NCBI RefSeq assembly: GCF_003201875.1
Contig: NZ_QJKD01000005.1
Span: 62,001 to 126,000 of the forward strand
Direction of reading: 5' to 3'
Length of the DNA stretch: 64,000 nt
DNA from: Hungatella effluvii
Lineage (GTDB): Bacteria; Bacillota; Clostridia; Lachnospirales; Lachnospiraceae
Within the stretch, counting starts at the first letter, position 1, and the number at the start of each line of letters is the position of its first letter. The translations under genes and the position numbers were made by a program. Positions 16,710 through 25,942 of the stretch are shown piece by piece. Below the pieces are notes generated by a model. The model was given only the letters and a program-made list of their open reading frames with translations. It was not told where the DNA came from and ran no database searches.

Positions 16710-18146
16710 TTATGATTCTGGATTTTTTCTTTTTCCACTCCGCATTTTATATAGATCATTTAAATTCATGAAGGCATGAATGTAGACCTCCATCGCTTTC
16801 TTAAGGCTGGATACCGACTGAATTTCATCGCATCCATGGCCTCCCCCGTGGCCGGCCGGCAGCCCAAGCTCAGAGTAATCTTTCGGAATGCCCGGCCCAA
16901 AGCACACGGTATTTGGTATCATTCCCGCATAAGTATTGCCTCCCATCACATACGGCTTTTTCCCATCTTTCACCACATGATCATACGCGGCCAGCAGTGC
17001 TTTTACCTCCTCTGAATCAATACTGCCGCAGTAACCATCCCGGTGTTCTTCGGCAGTGACCATAAAACCATAACACTCTGCCGCTTTCCGCAGCTGTTCC
17101 ACCATCTCCCCGGCATTGACCGAAGGCTGGTATCTGATATCCATCGTCAGGCATACGGTCCTGCCCTTCATCTCCAGCACAGTTCCGGCACATGTCAGAT
17201 CTTCAAAAACCGGATCGCCGGCCGCAATTCCCAGTTCTTTTCCATACCCATCCAGACAGGCTTTTTGCAAAAATTCCAGAATATGTTTTTCCTCCTCTTT
17301 CAGCCCGGTCCCCCGTTTTAGAAGCCTGCCTGCCAGACCGATGGGGTTTACACAGCGATCCGGTGCCGCTGCATGCCCCGGTGTCCCATTTATCGTATAG
17401 CTCACGGTGGACCCGGATACCTCTCTCCTGATTATCACCCCCAGCCGTAATGCCTCCTCTTCCATATCCCCCATATCTATGGATCGGTCAATACGGATCA
17501 CAGCTTCTGCCGGCACACTGTTGGAGGCCTCCCCTGCCGACATATCAATTATCCCTTCTGGAACCGAGTCCCGTTCCAGAATCACCACGCATCTGCCCTT
17601 CTCCCCATAACACAACGGAAAGCGGCAGTCTGATACAAATCCGAAATCGGGAGCCGGCCATTTCGTAAGATAATAGGCCGCGTCAGCCATTCCCGTCTCT
17701 TCACTCAGTCCACAGATCTGACTGATACGAAAGCATGGCTTTATGTTATGCTCCTTCATATATCTGAGGCAGTAAAGAACCGTGATGACCGCCCCTTTAT
17801 TATCTGAAACTCCTCTTCCAATCAGAAAGTCTCCCTTTCTCGTACACTCCCACGGGGGATAGATCCAGCCTTCACCGGCCGGAACAACATCAAGATGTCC
17901 CCATACCTGCACTTCACTTTCACCATCCCCGTAGAGTATCTTTACACAGCGGTTATCGCAGTTTTCCGTATGAAATCCATACTGAGCCGCAATTTTTATC
18001 ATACTGTGCGCTGCTTCCACCACATCATCTGACTGCTCCTGTTCCGGCCGCGAGACACTGGGGATTTTCACCAGTTCTCCGATATCCCGGACCAGTTCTT
18101 CCTCATGCGCGTCAATCCATTGTCTGATTTTATCCTCTCGATCCAT
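16710..18146 (-). CDS. M20 family metallopeptidase (PepV/dipeptidase-like)
   Basis: A 478-residue di-zinc exopeptidase. Ligands and catalytic residues: H84 and D86 in GHLDVVP, D115 in GRGVSDNKGA, catalytic E149-E150 in GLSEETG, D173 in FVSDCRF, and the last His in PAGHGGGHGCDE. The central domain (about 195-330) is the lid that PepV/Sapep-type enzymes use, with GTPGHAAAPD in it. Cytoplasmic. It is the last gene of the URO-D / binding protein / permease operon, 8 nt after a permease gene. A peptidase with a CUT1 sugar importer suggests the imported molecule contains an amide or peptide bond (inference). Confidence 0.92.
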   Translation of the reverse strand: MDREDKIRQWIDAHEEELVRDIGELVKIPSVSRPEQEQSDDVVEAAHSMIKIAAQYGFHTENCDNRCVKILYGDGESEVQVWGHLDVVPAGEGWIYPPWECTRKGDFLIGRGVSDNKGAVITVLYCLRYMKEHNIKPCFRISQICGLSEETGMADAAYYLTKWPAPDFGFVSDCRFPLCYGEKGRCVVILERDSVPEGIIDMSAGEASNSVPAEAVIRIDRSIDMGDMEEEALRLGVIIRREVSGSTVSYTINGTPGHAAAPDRCVNPIGLAGRLLKRGTGLKEEEKHILEFLQKACLDGYGKELGIAAGDPVFEDLTCAGTVLEMKGRTVCLTMDIRYQPSVNAGEMVEQLRKAAECYGFMVTAEEHRDGYCGSIDSEEVKALLAAYDHVVKDGKKPYVMGGNTYAGMIPNTVCFGPGIPKDYSELGLPAGHGGGHGCDEIQSVSSLKKAMEVYIHAFMNLNDLYKMRSGKRKNPES

Positions 18147-18154
18147 GTTTCCTC

Positions 18155-19000
18155 CTATCCCTTAATCCCGGAAGATACGATTCCATCCACCAGATACTTC
18201 TGAAGCAGAATAAATATAATAATCAGCGGCAGAATGGAAAGTACCGACATAGAGAACATCGCTCCGTAGTCCGAGGTAGAAGCCGGATCACAGAACAGCT
18301 TCAGCGCAAGGCTGATGGGATACCGTTCTGATTTATTTACGTACAGAAGAGGCGACAGAAAGTCTTCCCATCTCCACATAAAGGAAAAGATGACTGCGGT
18401 AATGAGGGCCGGTACTACCAGTGGAAAAATAATCCGGAAGAAAATGGAATAATAGGAACAGCCGTCTATCTTTGCCGCCTCGTCAAGCTCCGTGGGGATT
18501 CCATTTATAAAGTTCATGATCAGATATACGAAAAAACCCTGAATAGCAAAGCAGTAGGGGACAATCAGAGGAAGATACGTCCCAACCCAGCCCAGCTTCT
18601 GATACCATAAGTACTGGGGAATCATAAGTACCTGGGCCGGAAGCATCATGGATACCAGCATTGCGGCAAACAGAAGCTTCTTTCCCCAAAAACGGCATCG
18701 TGAGAAGCTGTATGCCACAAAAGCGGAGGACAGGATGGTGCCGAACGTCGCCAGCGCTGCAATGAAAAAGGAATTTTTAAAAAAGGTGCCAAAGCTTACT
18801 TTTCCAAACCCTCTCCAGCCATTCTGATAATTCTCCAGGGTAAACTGCTTTGGTATCAGCTGCCCGGCTGTCGTGAAAATAGCGTTCGTCTCTTTAAAAG
18901 AGCTCATTACCATCCAGAGAAGTGGATACACCATAATGAACGCTCCGATCCCAACCAGAAGGTGGTAAACAATTTTTCCGGCTATTTTTTTGCTTTTCAT
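18155..19000 (-). CDS. CUT1 ABC transporter permease (MalG-like)
   Basis: A 281-residue inner-membrane permease with six helices and the EAA loop DEAAKIDGCSYYSIFFRIIFPLVVPAL. Its ATG overlaps the stop of the MalF-like permease by 4 nt (ATGA). It ends in the usual IVSSGIKG-like tail. Confidence 0.93.
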   Translation of the reverse strand: MKSKKIAGKIVYHLLVGIGAFIMVYPLLWMVMSSFKETNAIFTTAGQLIPKQFTLENYQNGWRGFGKVSFGTFFKNSFFIAALATFGTILSSAFVAYSFSRCRFWGKKLLFAAMLVSMMLPAQVLMIPQYLWYQKLGWVGTYLPLIVPYCFAIQGFFVYLIMNFINGIPTELDEAAKIDGCSYYSIFFRIIFPLVVPALITAVIFSFMWRWEDFLSPLLYVNKSERYPISLALKLFCDPASTSDYGAMFSMSVLSILPLIIIFILLQKYLVDGIVSSGIKG

Positions 19001-19914
19001 GATCTTTCATTCCCTCCTTCATAAACCCAGAACTTTTTCGACCAGAACAACAGTACCGTAATCATGGCGATAATCACCAGCATCACCCACGCCATTGCCG
19101 CGCCGTATCCCGTGTTGTAAAATTCAAAGGACTGCTGGTACATATAGACGCTGTAGAACAGTGTTGAACTCATCGGCCGCCCCTGAGTAATAATAAAGCA
19201 CTGTGTAAACGCCAGAAACCCGTTAATCATCTGCATCACCAGATTAAAGAATATGGTGGGGGTCAAAAGCGGCAGCGTAATCCGGAAAAACTGGTTGATA
19301 TTTCCCGCCCCATCCACTCTCGAGGCCTCGTAAAGGGAGATTGATATCTGCTTTAATGCGGAAAGAAAAATCAGCATGGAAGAACCAAACTGCCAGACTG
19401 CCAGGAGAATCAAAACCCATATTGCGGTATTCTTGCTTCCAAGCCAGGAAAAATGGCTGTTGATGCCAATCAGCTGAAGCAGATGGTTAAACGTCCCATC
19501 CTCTGCAAAAAGCCGTTTCCACAAGATAGAAATCGCTACCGACCCGCCGATAATTGACGGGAGATAGTAAGCTGCCCGGTAGATTCCTGTCGCTTTCGTC
19601 GTCTGCTTGAGAATCAGGGCTACAATCAGGGCAAATACCAGGCGCAGCGGAACTGAGACCAACGCATAAAAGAATGTCACGGAAATCGACTTGTAGAAGG
19701 TTTCATCCTCCGTAAACATTTTCACATAATTGCCGAGACCGATAAATTTGGGAGCGCCCAGAATTTCAAATTCACAAAAAGAATAATACAGCGACATTCC
19801 CATGGGAATAACCATAAACATAAAAAAACCAATGATAAAGGGCAGCGCAAAGACGACGCCCGCCGTGCTGTTTTTGCTGAATGCCATTTTTAATTTAATC
19901 CATTTCTTATCCAT
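18997..19914 (-). CDS. CUT1 ABC transporter permease (MalF/UgpA-like)
   Basis: A 305-residue permease with helices starting at GVVFALPFIIGFFMFMVIPMGMSLYY and the EAA loop EASRVDGAGNINQFFRITLPLL. ATG 19914 is chosen over the GTG three codons upstream because GGTGG lies 5 nt before it. No ATPase gene is in the operon. A terminator-like hairpin lies between this gene and the binding-protein gene upstream. Confidence 0.92.
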   Translation of the reverse strand: MDKKWIKLKMAFSKNSTAGVVFALPFIIGFFMFMVIPMGMSLYYSFCEFEILGAPKFIGLGNYVKMFTEDETFYKSISVTFFYALVSVPLRLVFALIVALILKQTTKATGIYRAAYYLPSIIGGSVAISILWKRLFAEDGTFNHLLQLIGINSHFSWLGSKNTAIWVLILLAVWQFGSSMLIFLSALKQISISLYEASRVDGAGNINQFFRITLPLLTPTIFFNLVMQMINGFLAFTQCFIITQGRPMSSTLFYSVYMYQQSFEFYNTGYGAAMAWVMLVIIAMITVLLFWSKKFWVYEGGNERS

Positions 19915-19958
19915 ACAAACCACCGCCGTTCTGATAGATTCGAGCCATTTTGGGCAGT

Positions 19959-19989
19959 AAAAAGGCTGCCGCTCTTCTGCAGCAGCCCC
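19959..19989 (-). terminator. Intra-operon terminator between binding-protein and permease genes
   Basis: Minus strand: a GGCTGC ... GCAGCC stem (19987-19982 and 19969-19964) followed by TTTTT (19963-19959). It probably ends most transcripts after the binding-protein gene, giving more binding protein than permease, as in many ABC operons. Confidence 0.65.
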
Positions 19990-19997
19990 TCTGTAGC

Positions 19998-21389
19998 CTA
20001 CGATTGCTTACTCTGTAAAATTTTCGTTCCCTGGTTCAACAGCTCCTCTGCTGCCGCCTCGGGGGTAATCTCCTCGTAACAGACCTTTTCTTCCATTTTA
20101 TATACCACGTCATAAACCTCTGTGGCTCCGTTGGGAGATGCCGGGCTGACCATGGAGCACTTTGGAGTCACCACATTGTTAATATAATCAACTACCTTCT
20201 GGTCTGATTCGCTCATATCTGATGCGATTGCCTCTGCAACCGCCGATGATACAGGCACTCCACGCTCTCCTAACAGAATCTTATTGCATTCCACGGAGTT
20301 CGTCCAGTAATCAATGAGTTTTGCCGCCTCTTCCGGCTGACTGCTGTCAACGGAAACCGAGAAGAACATGCTGGGTTTCAAGTAATTGGATTTTACAGCA
20401 TCATCGGATGGCCACGTCGTGATGCCGATCTCCATGCCCTCCGGAGCCGCGTTCGTGACGGCGTTCATATTATTGGAAAAGTAAAATGCACACCAGGACA
20501 TATTGGACGGATCCGAGCCATAGACTAAAGGCTCCTGCTCCGGCTGTCCGATGGATCGTTCTGCAAATACACTCGGATTGATCAGCCAGCCCTCATCAAT
20601 TCCCATTTTATAAAGGTTAAAATATTCCGTCAGGTTTTCCTTTGATGCTCCAATCGTACCGTCTCCGAATAAATACTCTCCCTTTGAGCGCAGGAAGAAA
20701 TCCAGCCACGAGGTTCCATTGTTATACTGAAGATTCGTTTTGTAGCCCGTCTTCTCATTTACCTGTCTGCAGATCTCCAGGAATTCTTCCATTGTCATGT
20801 TATCCCTGATCTCGATTCCATTTTCCGTAAGCAGGGTTTTATTATACAGAAGCGCCGGCGAATTTACCCCAATGCAGACGGCATACAGGCCATCTCCGAT
20901 TTTTCCGAATTCCTGTACTGTTTTATCCACATCTTTCAGATCGATGACTCCGCTGTCCACATACGGCTGCAAATCCACCAACATGCCATTGTCCACGTAC
21001 TGTTTGATATAGGCCTTGTCCATCTGTACAACGTCAGCCATGGTATGGCCCGCCGCGGACGTGGCCAGCTTATTCCAATAATCCGCTCCTGAGAGGAACT
21101 GTCCGTCAAACGTAACTCCGGGATTTTCCCCTTCATAGAGTGATAATGCTTCCTGAGTCAGTTCTGCCCGCTGCTGGCTCCCCCACCAGGTTATGGTCAG
21201 TTCCGTTTTTTCACCGGATTTCTTATCTGCCTCTGTCGTCGTTTCTTTCGATTCCCTGCTCTCCTGTCCTGTCGTACTCTGAGCCGTCTGCGTGGTATCC
21301 TGCTGCTCCTTTGCCGGGCTGCCGCTGCATCCGGTAAGTCCCGCCGCCATAATGACGGCCGCTGCCATTAGCATCACTCTCTTTTTCAT
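19998..21389 (-). CDS. CUT1 ABC transporter solute-binding lipoprotein
   Basis: A 463-residue binding protein of the MalE/UgpB type. Signal peptide MKKRVMLMAAAVIMAA ends in the lipobox LTGC, followed by a Thr/Gln/Glu/Lys-rich linker to about residue 60. LTITWWGSQQRAELTQEALSLYE is the standard first strand and helix. It follows the URO-D-like gene by 12 nt. Ligand unknown; aromatic residues scattered along the chain are consistent with sugar stacking. Confidence 0.93.
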   Translation of the reverse strand: MKKRVMLMAAAVIMAAGLTGCSGSPAKEQQDTTQTAQSTTGQESRESKETTTEADKKSGEKTELTITWWGSQQRAELTQEALSLYEGENPGVTFDGQFLSGADYWNKLATSAAGHTMADVVQMDKAYIKQYVDNGMLVDLQPYVDSGVIDLKDVDKTVQEFGKIGDGLYAVCIGVNSPALLYNKTLLTENGIEIRDNMTMEEFLEICRQVNEKTGYKTNLQYNNGTSWLDFFLRSKGEYLFGDGTIGASKENLTEYFNLYKMGIDEGWLINPSVFAERSIGQPEQEPLVYGSDPSNMSWCAFYFSNNMNAVTNAAPEGMEIGITTWPSDDAVKSNYLKPSMFFSVSVDSSQPEEAAKLIDYWTNSVECNKILLGERGVPVSSAVAEAIASDMSESDQKVVDYINNVVTPKCSMVSPASPNGATEVYDVVYKMEEKVCYEEITPEAAAEELLNQGTKILQSKQS

Positions 21390-21401
21390 ATTCCTTCTCC
21401 T

Positions 21402-22373
21402 TTATAATTTTCTTGCGGTCTCCACCGCTAATTTGATTCTCGATAAATCCTGTTCGGTGGCCACGGTACAGTCAGCTCCAAGAATCAGACCCTTCCGTCC
21501 ATACGACTCCACAATGGAGTGAACGGTGTTGATCAGAGCCTCCTCACTCCCGGCTGCCAGCACCCCCTGCCGGTTAGCCAGACCTCCCATGACTGTCTTC
21601 TGATGAAAGATTTCCCTGCCTTCCCTGATGGAGCAGGGTACTTCAAACGTTCCCCAGTTCACTACATCATATAGATTTTCATCGTAATCCCGGTAATAAT
21701 CCAGATTCACATCCCGGTTGCACACATGAAGGAAACAGTACCCTCCCGCGTCTTTTACTGTTTTCATAATCATCTGGTCAAATGGCGCTACCCACTCTAA
21801 AAACTGTTCCCTTGTAAGTCCAAATCTTCTCTCCGCTCCCAGGGAGGCCACAAACACTCCGTCAAGCCCTGCTTCTATGTATTTGACAGCCAGTTCACAG
21901 AGCCCATCCGTTATTCTCTTCATGGACTCCAGCATTTTCTCTGGTGCCTCGTTAAGCCATGCATCAAAAATTTTTCTCGACTGATCATATCCATAACCAA
22001 GTGATTTAAACGGATGGTACATGGCAGAGGTGCCCACACTGTGAAGTGTGCCGATTGTAAAGCATTCCCCGTCCGCCTCTTCTAAAATCCGTTTAACCAG
22101 GTCCAGCTGCCTCTTCATAAATGGCTGTTCTGCTGAAATCTTCTGGAAGCTCTCATAATCCTGTCTGGTGAGAAGCTCATGATCACAGGTCACCAGGTTT
22201 TCATTCATAATTTTCAGAATGTCCGTATCCGTCTGCTTCAGAAACTGAATATGCGCGTCAACCGCACTCTCACCATTTGCATACTCCGGCGGAAAATGCA
22301 TGGAAAAGCAGGAAGGAATTCCATCCGTCTCTTCTCCTCTGACCGCCCGTATTACACGTTCTCTTTTTGTCAT
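21402..22373 (-). CDS. Uroporphyrinogen decarboxylase (URO-D) family protein, MtaA/CmuA-like
   Basis: A 323-residue TIM-barrel protein of the URO-D superfamily, first gene of the operon. It is unlikely to be HemE: it lacks the HemE N-terminal RQAGRY motif. It carries H216-x-C218 (FLHVCNRD) and C302 (LGADC), the His-x-Cys...Cys zinc-binding arrangement of corrinoid-dependent methyltransferases MtaA/MtbA, so it may transfer a methyl group. No corrinoid protein gene is nearby. URO-D-like proteins encoded with sugar importers are known but their function is not established. The divergent YesM/YesN pair is the likely regulator. Confidence 0.85.
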   Translation of the reverse strand: MTKRERVIRAVRGEETDGIPSCFSMHFPPEYANGESAVDAHIQFLKQTDTDILKIMNENLVTCDHELLTRQDYESFQKISAEQPFMKRQLDLVKRILEEADGECFTIGTLHSVGTSAMYHPFKSLGYGYDQSRKIFDAWLNEAPEKMLESMKRITDGLCELAVKYIEAGLDGVFVASLGAERRFGLTREQFLEWVAPFDQMIMKTVKDAGGYCFLHVCNRDVNLDYYRDYDENLYDVVNWGTFEVPCSIREGREIFHQKTVMGGLANRQGVLAAGSEEALINTVHSIVESYGRKGLILGADCTVATEQDLSRIKLAVETARKL

Positions 22374-22535
22374 GTTCCTTCTCCCCTATCGTGTCTTTGC
22401 AGTCTCACCCTCCGCCGCTTTCTCTTTCAGCGAAGTTCCTCATCGACTGATCCCAGTATATCACCCGGTCTCCATAATTTTAATCCAATATTCCGGTATC
22501 ATATGTCAAAAAACCGGCTTCTCCATGGCTTGTTC

Positions 22536-22564
22536 TTGCTTTTTTCTCTGTGTTTTCTTATGAT
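22536..22564 (+). promoter_or_regulatory. Promoter of the YesM/YesN two-component genes
   Basis: TTGCTT (22536-22541), 17-bp spacer, TATGAT (22559-22564), about 47 nt before the kinase start. The rest of the 22374-22610 gap holds the divergent operon's leader and no coding signal. Confidence 0.5.
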
Positions 22565-22610
22565 AATAGTGTCAGGGACACAGCGTGCGGACAAATAAGG
22601 GGGAAACGAC

Positions 22611-24401
22611 ATGATGAAACTTCTGGCCACTAAAATAAAACTGCTATTTTCCAATACGTCTTTAAAAAGAAAGATTCTTACAATTGTTCTGGTCTCCATC
22701 TTCCTGATATCGGGAGTCAGTCTGGCCGGGCTGCAGATCGTTTCTAACGCTTATTTAAAGCTGTTAAGAAATACCATTGCCAATAATCTCTCTTATTCTG
22801 CGACCACGATCTCCTATTATTTGTCCAATATTGAGACCATGTCCGGACTCATGCTGTCCGACTCGAATATTCAAAACAATCTTGCCGATATCAGGCATTC
22901 GGACAATCCGCGTATTCGGACTGAAGCGTACAAGAATCTTTCCTATACGGTTCTGGAATACTATCAGCAGTATAAACCTAATTTTATCAGTTATATTACC
23001 CTTAACAACCCTGATTTTGTCACCTATTCGAATTTTCTCGGCTCGCGCAAAACACCGGAGGAGATTGAAAGCCGCGTTCTCGACGCTGCTCAGGCCGCGG
23101 ACGGCAGGCCGGTATGGATCAGCGACTATGGTAAAGATCATGGAATCTTTATGGGACGTCTGATAAAAAATATCCAGAGCTCCAATTTGGAAGAGCTGGG
23201 CACGCTTCTCGTATCTCTGGATCTGGAAGCGCTTATGGATTCTCTGAACAAGGATAACTCGATGTACGAGGATCCCCAATACTATATACGGACGGGAGAA
23301 ACCATTATCTATAATGACAATCCCGTCTCAGCATCCATCCATTACCAGCGCCGGAAGCCTTCCGGACAGAGCTACGAGATCATGACGATTGACAGACATA
23401 AATACTTTGTGACGGAAAAGTCAATTCCCGGCTTTGACTGGACTTACGTATGCTATGTCTCTTACGATCCCATATTTCAGTCGGTATCATTTGTGCGGAC
23501 ACTCAGCATCTGTATGATTATCCTGAGTATCCTGTCGGCCATTGCATTTTCGGAATCCATGATAACCTTTATCAGCTGCCACACCAGAGGGCTGATTCGC
23601 AAAATGGAAGTCTTCAGCACCGACGAGAACGCAGTCATTGAAAGCGATTACGATTACAGCTGCCGCAAAGACGAGTTCGGTCTTTTAAACCGGCAGTTTG
23701 ACCACATGGCCGAAAAGATCAGAAATCTCATACAGGTAAACTATGTAAACGAGTTATGGAAAAAGGATGCGCAGCTTAAGGCTCTGGAAACCCAGATCAA
23801 TCCGCATTTTTTATACAATACTCTGGAATCCGTCAACTGGCGTGCACAGGTGGCCGGCAATATGGAGATATCGTCCATGGTGGAATCGTTGGGCACCCTG
23901 CTCCGCGCTACACTCAGTAACTCTACCTCCCATTTTGATCTGAAGAAGGAGCTGGAAATTGTAACCGCATACATCACCATCCAGAAATACCGATTCGAAG
24001 ACCGTCTGGAGTATTCCATTCACTGCGACGAAGCATGGTATAACGCTCAGATCCCCAAGATGTGTATCCAGCCTCTCGTGGAAAATTCCATTAATTATGG
24101 TCTGGAGGAGTCCACAGAGCTCTGTACCATCGAAATCACCATTGAGCATCAGCCGGAATCAGGTACGCTGACCGTTCTGGTCAAAAATGACGGTTCCCTC
24201 TTTGAAGATCACCTGCTGGAAAAGCTGCATTCACAGGAAATAAAGCCCCATGGTTTTGGCATTGGTCTTATTAATATCAACGAACGGATCAAGCTGATGT
24301 TTGGAAAAGACTACGGTCTTACTCTTTACAATGAAAACGACTGGGCGGTTGCCAGAATTATTATGCCTTATATCACGGATCAGGAGGGGATCTTATGTTG
24401 A
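22611..24401 (+). CDS. Sensor histidine kinase, YesM type
   Basis: A 596-residue membrane kinase. A helix near residues 20-45 and another near 295-320 flank an extracellular sensor domain; a HAMP region follows (CRKDEFGLLNRQFDHMAEKI). The His_kinase domain has the phospho-accepting His in ALETQINPHFLYNTLE, and the ATPase domain has the N-box MCIQPLVENSINYG and G-box HGFGIGLININERI. It senses an extracellular ligand, probably a sugar or sugar-loaded binding protein, and phosphorylates the regulator encoded next. Ribosome site AAGGGGG. Divergent from the URO-D/ABC operon. Confidence 0.95.
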   Translation: MMKLLATKIKLLFSNTSLKRKILTIVLVSIFLISGVSLAGLQIVSNAYLKLLRNTIANNLSYSATTISYYLSNIETMSGLMLSDSNIQNNLADIRHSDNPRIRTEAYKNLSYTVLEYYQQYKPNFISYITLNNPDFVTYSNFLGSRKTPEEIESRVLDAAQAADGRPVWISDYGKDHGIFMGRLIKNIQSSNLEELGTLLVSLDLEALMDSLNKDNSMYEDPQYYIRTGETIIYNDNPVSASIHYQRRKPSGQSYEIMTIDRHKYFVTEKSIPGFDWTYVCYVSYDPIFQSVSFVRTLSICMIILSILSAIAFSESMITFISCHTRGLIRKMEVFSTDENAVIESDYDYSCRKDEFGLLNRQFDHMAEKIRNLIQVNYVNELWKKDAQLKALETQINPHFLYNTLESVNWRAQVAGNMEISSMVESLGTLLRATLSNSTSHFDLKKELEIVTAYITIQKYRFEDRLEYSIHCDEAWYNAQIPKMCIQPLVENSINYGLEESTELCTIEITIEHQPESGTLTVLVKNDGSLFEDHLLEKLHSQEIKPHGFGIGLININERIKLMFGKDYGLTLYNENDWAVARIIMPYITDQEGILC

Positions 24402-25894
24402 AAATGATAATTGCCGACGATGAACGCGTCATAAGGGAAAGCATTTCCTGTCTCATTGATTGGGAGAAACTTGGTGTGGAATTGACCGGATTGTGCAGAA
24501 ATGGTCTGGAAGCTTACGATATGATTATCGATGAGGCGCCGGATATTGTCCTGACTGATATTCGGATGCCGGGAATGGATGGTCTGGAACTGATCAGAAA
24601 GGTCTCACTCATGGATCTGGATACCTGCTTTATCATTCTGTCAGGATACGGCGAGTTTGAGTACGCGAAGGAAGCCATGAAGTACGGGGTCAGGCATTAT
24701 GTGTTAAAGCCCTGCAACAAGTCATTGATCTCGGACTGCATTGTGGATGTTGCGAAAGACTGTTACGCAAGAAAACGCACACGTTCCCTGGAAGACGGCC
24801 ATTTTCTTCTGACCAGCAGTATGCACCACAATATTGTCTCCAGTGTTATCAGTGAAAGTCTGGGACAGAATAAGGCTCTGCCGGAAATCATACGGTCCTA
24901 TGAGCCGTATCTCGACTTTTATTCCACGCCATACCAGCTTTTCTATGTATTTTATCTGGATATCGGAAGCCTTAAAGTATTTCTTCAAGAGCTGAAGCAG
25001 TACTGTGAGCAGACTATGCTGCAGGTTACCATACATGGAACCTACGTACACAATACTCTTCTCCTGTTTTTTAAGGACTATTCGGCAGACTGCGGAATGC
25101 TGGAACAGTTTATAAAGCAGCTGTCACTTCCCGTCAAGCCGGTAGAACTGGAAATCCAAAAAGAGACTTATCACAGTCTGTGTGAACTTCTGGAAGTGAT
25201 CCTGGTCAAGTTGAAGCGGTTCAGTACCATCTATTATCTGAACAACTTTCATTTGCTTTATACGTGTAATTACAACTACCTCATGTCGGAGGCGGAAAGA
25301 CTGTATCAGAAGTTAAAAGCCGGATCACAGGACAGCTTTCAAAGCCTGTCGGAGCTTCTCCTGGGAATCGAAGACACTGCATTTTTAAAACAGCTTTCCG
25401 GAAGCCTGCTCTTAAAAGCCTCTGCCGATAATCCGGCCTTTTCCGCCATCAACCTGACGGAATGGCTGTTTGAGATAGATGGTGAAGCGGATCCGGCAAA
25501 ACTGAAATCACGGATTCTGGATCACTTAAAACGACTGCTCCTTCTACCGCCCAAAGATACCAATACCAGCTCCATGATCGATCAGATTACTACCTATGTG
25601 GAACAAAATTTAAACAACTCCGGTTTGACGTTAAAATTTATCTCCGAACAGGTTCTCTTTATGAATGTAGATTACGTCAGCAAACGATTCTTTAAGGAAG
25701 CAGGCCGCAAATTTTCCGACTACCTGACCGATATTCGGATTATGAGGGCCAAAGAATACATCGCTGCCGGCGAGAAGATTCAGATCATCGCAGAAAAAGT
25801 GGGCTGCGGCAATAATCCCCATTATTTCTCCCAGCTCTTTAAGAAGAAAACGGGGATGACCCCCAGCGCATACAGCGACAGTCTGCGAAAATAA
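24395..25894 (+). CDS. Response regulator with AraC-type output, YesN type
   Basis: A 499-residue regulator. Residues 1-120 are a receiver domain with the acidic pocket IIADDER, phospho-accepting Asp in DIVLTDIRMPGMDG and Lys in YVLKPCNK. About 260 residues of linker lead to a C-terminal double AraC HTH (LKFISEQVLFMNVDYVSKRFFK and IIAEKVGCGNNPHYFSQLFKKKTGMTPSAY). The ATG overlaps the kinase gene's end by 7 nt, with GGAGGGG as ribosome site, so the pair is translationally coupled. Likely activator of the divergent URO-D/CUT1 operon. Confidence 0.95.
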   Translation: MLKMIIADDERVIRESISCLIDWEKLGVELTGLCRNGLEAYDMIIDEAPDIVLTDIRMPGMDGLELIRKVSLMDLDTCFIILSGYGEFEYAKEAMKYGVRHYVLKPCNKSLISDCIVDVAKDCYARKRTRSLEDGHFLLTSSMHHNIVSSVISESLGQNKALPEIIRSYEPYLDFYSTPYQLFYVFYLDIGSLKVFLQELKQYCEQTMLQVTIHGTYVHNTLLLFFKDYSADCGMLEQFIKQLSLPVKPVELEIQKETYHSLCELLEVILVKLKRFSTIYYLNNFHLLYTCNYNYLMSEAERLYQKLKAGSQDSFQSLSELLLGIEDTAFLKQLSGSLLLKASADNPAFSAINLTEWLFEIDGEADPAKLKSRILDHLKRLLLLPPKDTNTSSMIDQITTYVEQNLNNSGLTLKFISEQVLFMNVDYVSKRFFKEAGRKFSDYLTDIRIMRAKEYIAAGEKIQIIAEKVGCGNNPHYFSQLFKKKTGMTPSAYSDSLRK

Positions 25895-25936
25895 CAGCCG
25901 AAACCGGGCATCATATTCATCTGCCTGGTCCGGCTG
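25895..25936. terminator. Bidirectional terminator between yesN-like gene and recD2
   Basis: CAGCCG (25895-25900) pairs with CGGCTG (25931-25936), with an inner ACCGGGCA / TGCCTGGT stem and an ATCATATTC loop, followed by TTTC. It lies between convergent genes. Confidence 0.7.
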
Positions 25937-25942
25937 TTTCAT

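Noticed and set aside
22764..23279. Long antisense frames inside the kinase, permease and synthetase genes
   Set aside because: These are shadows of well-identified genes; they have no ribosome sites and no domain resemblance.
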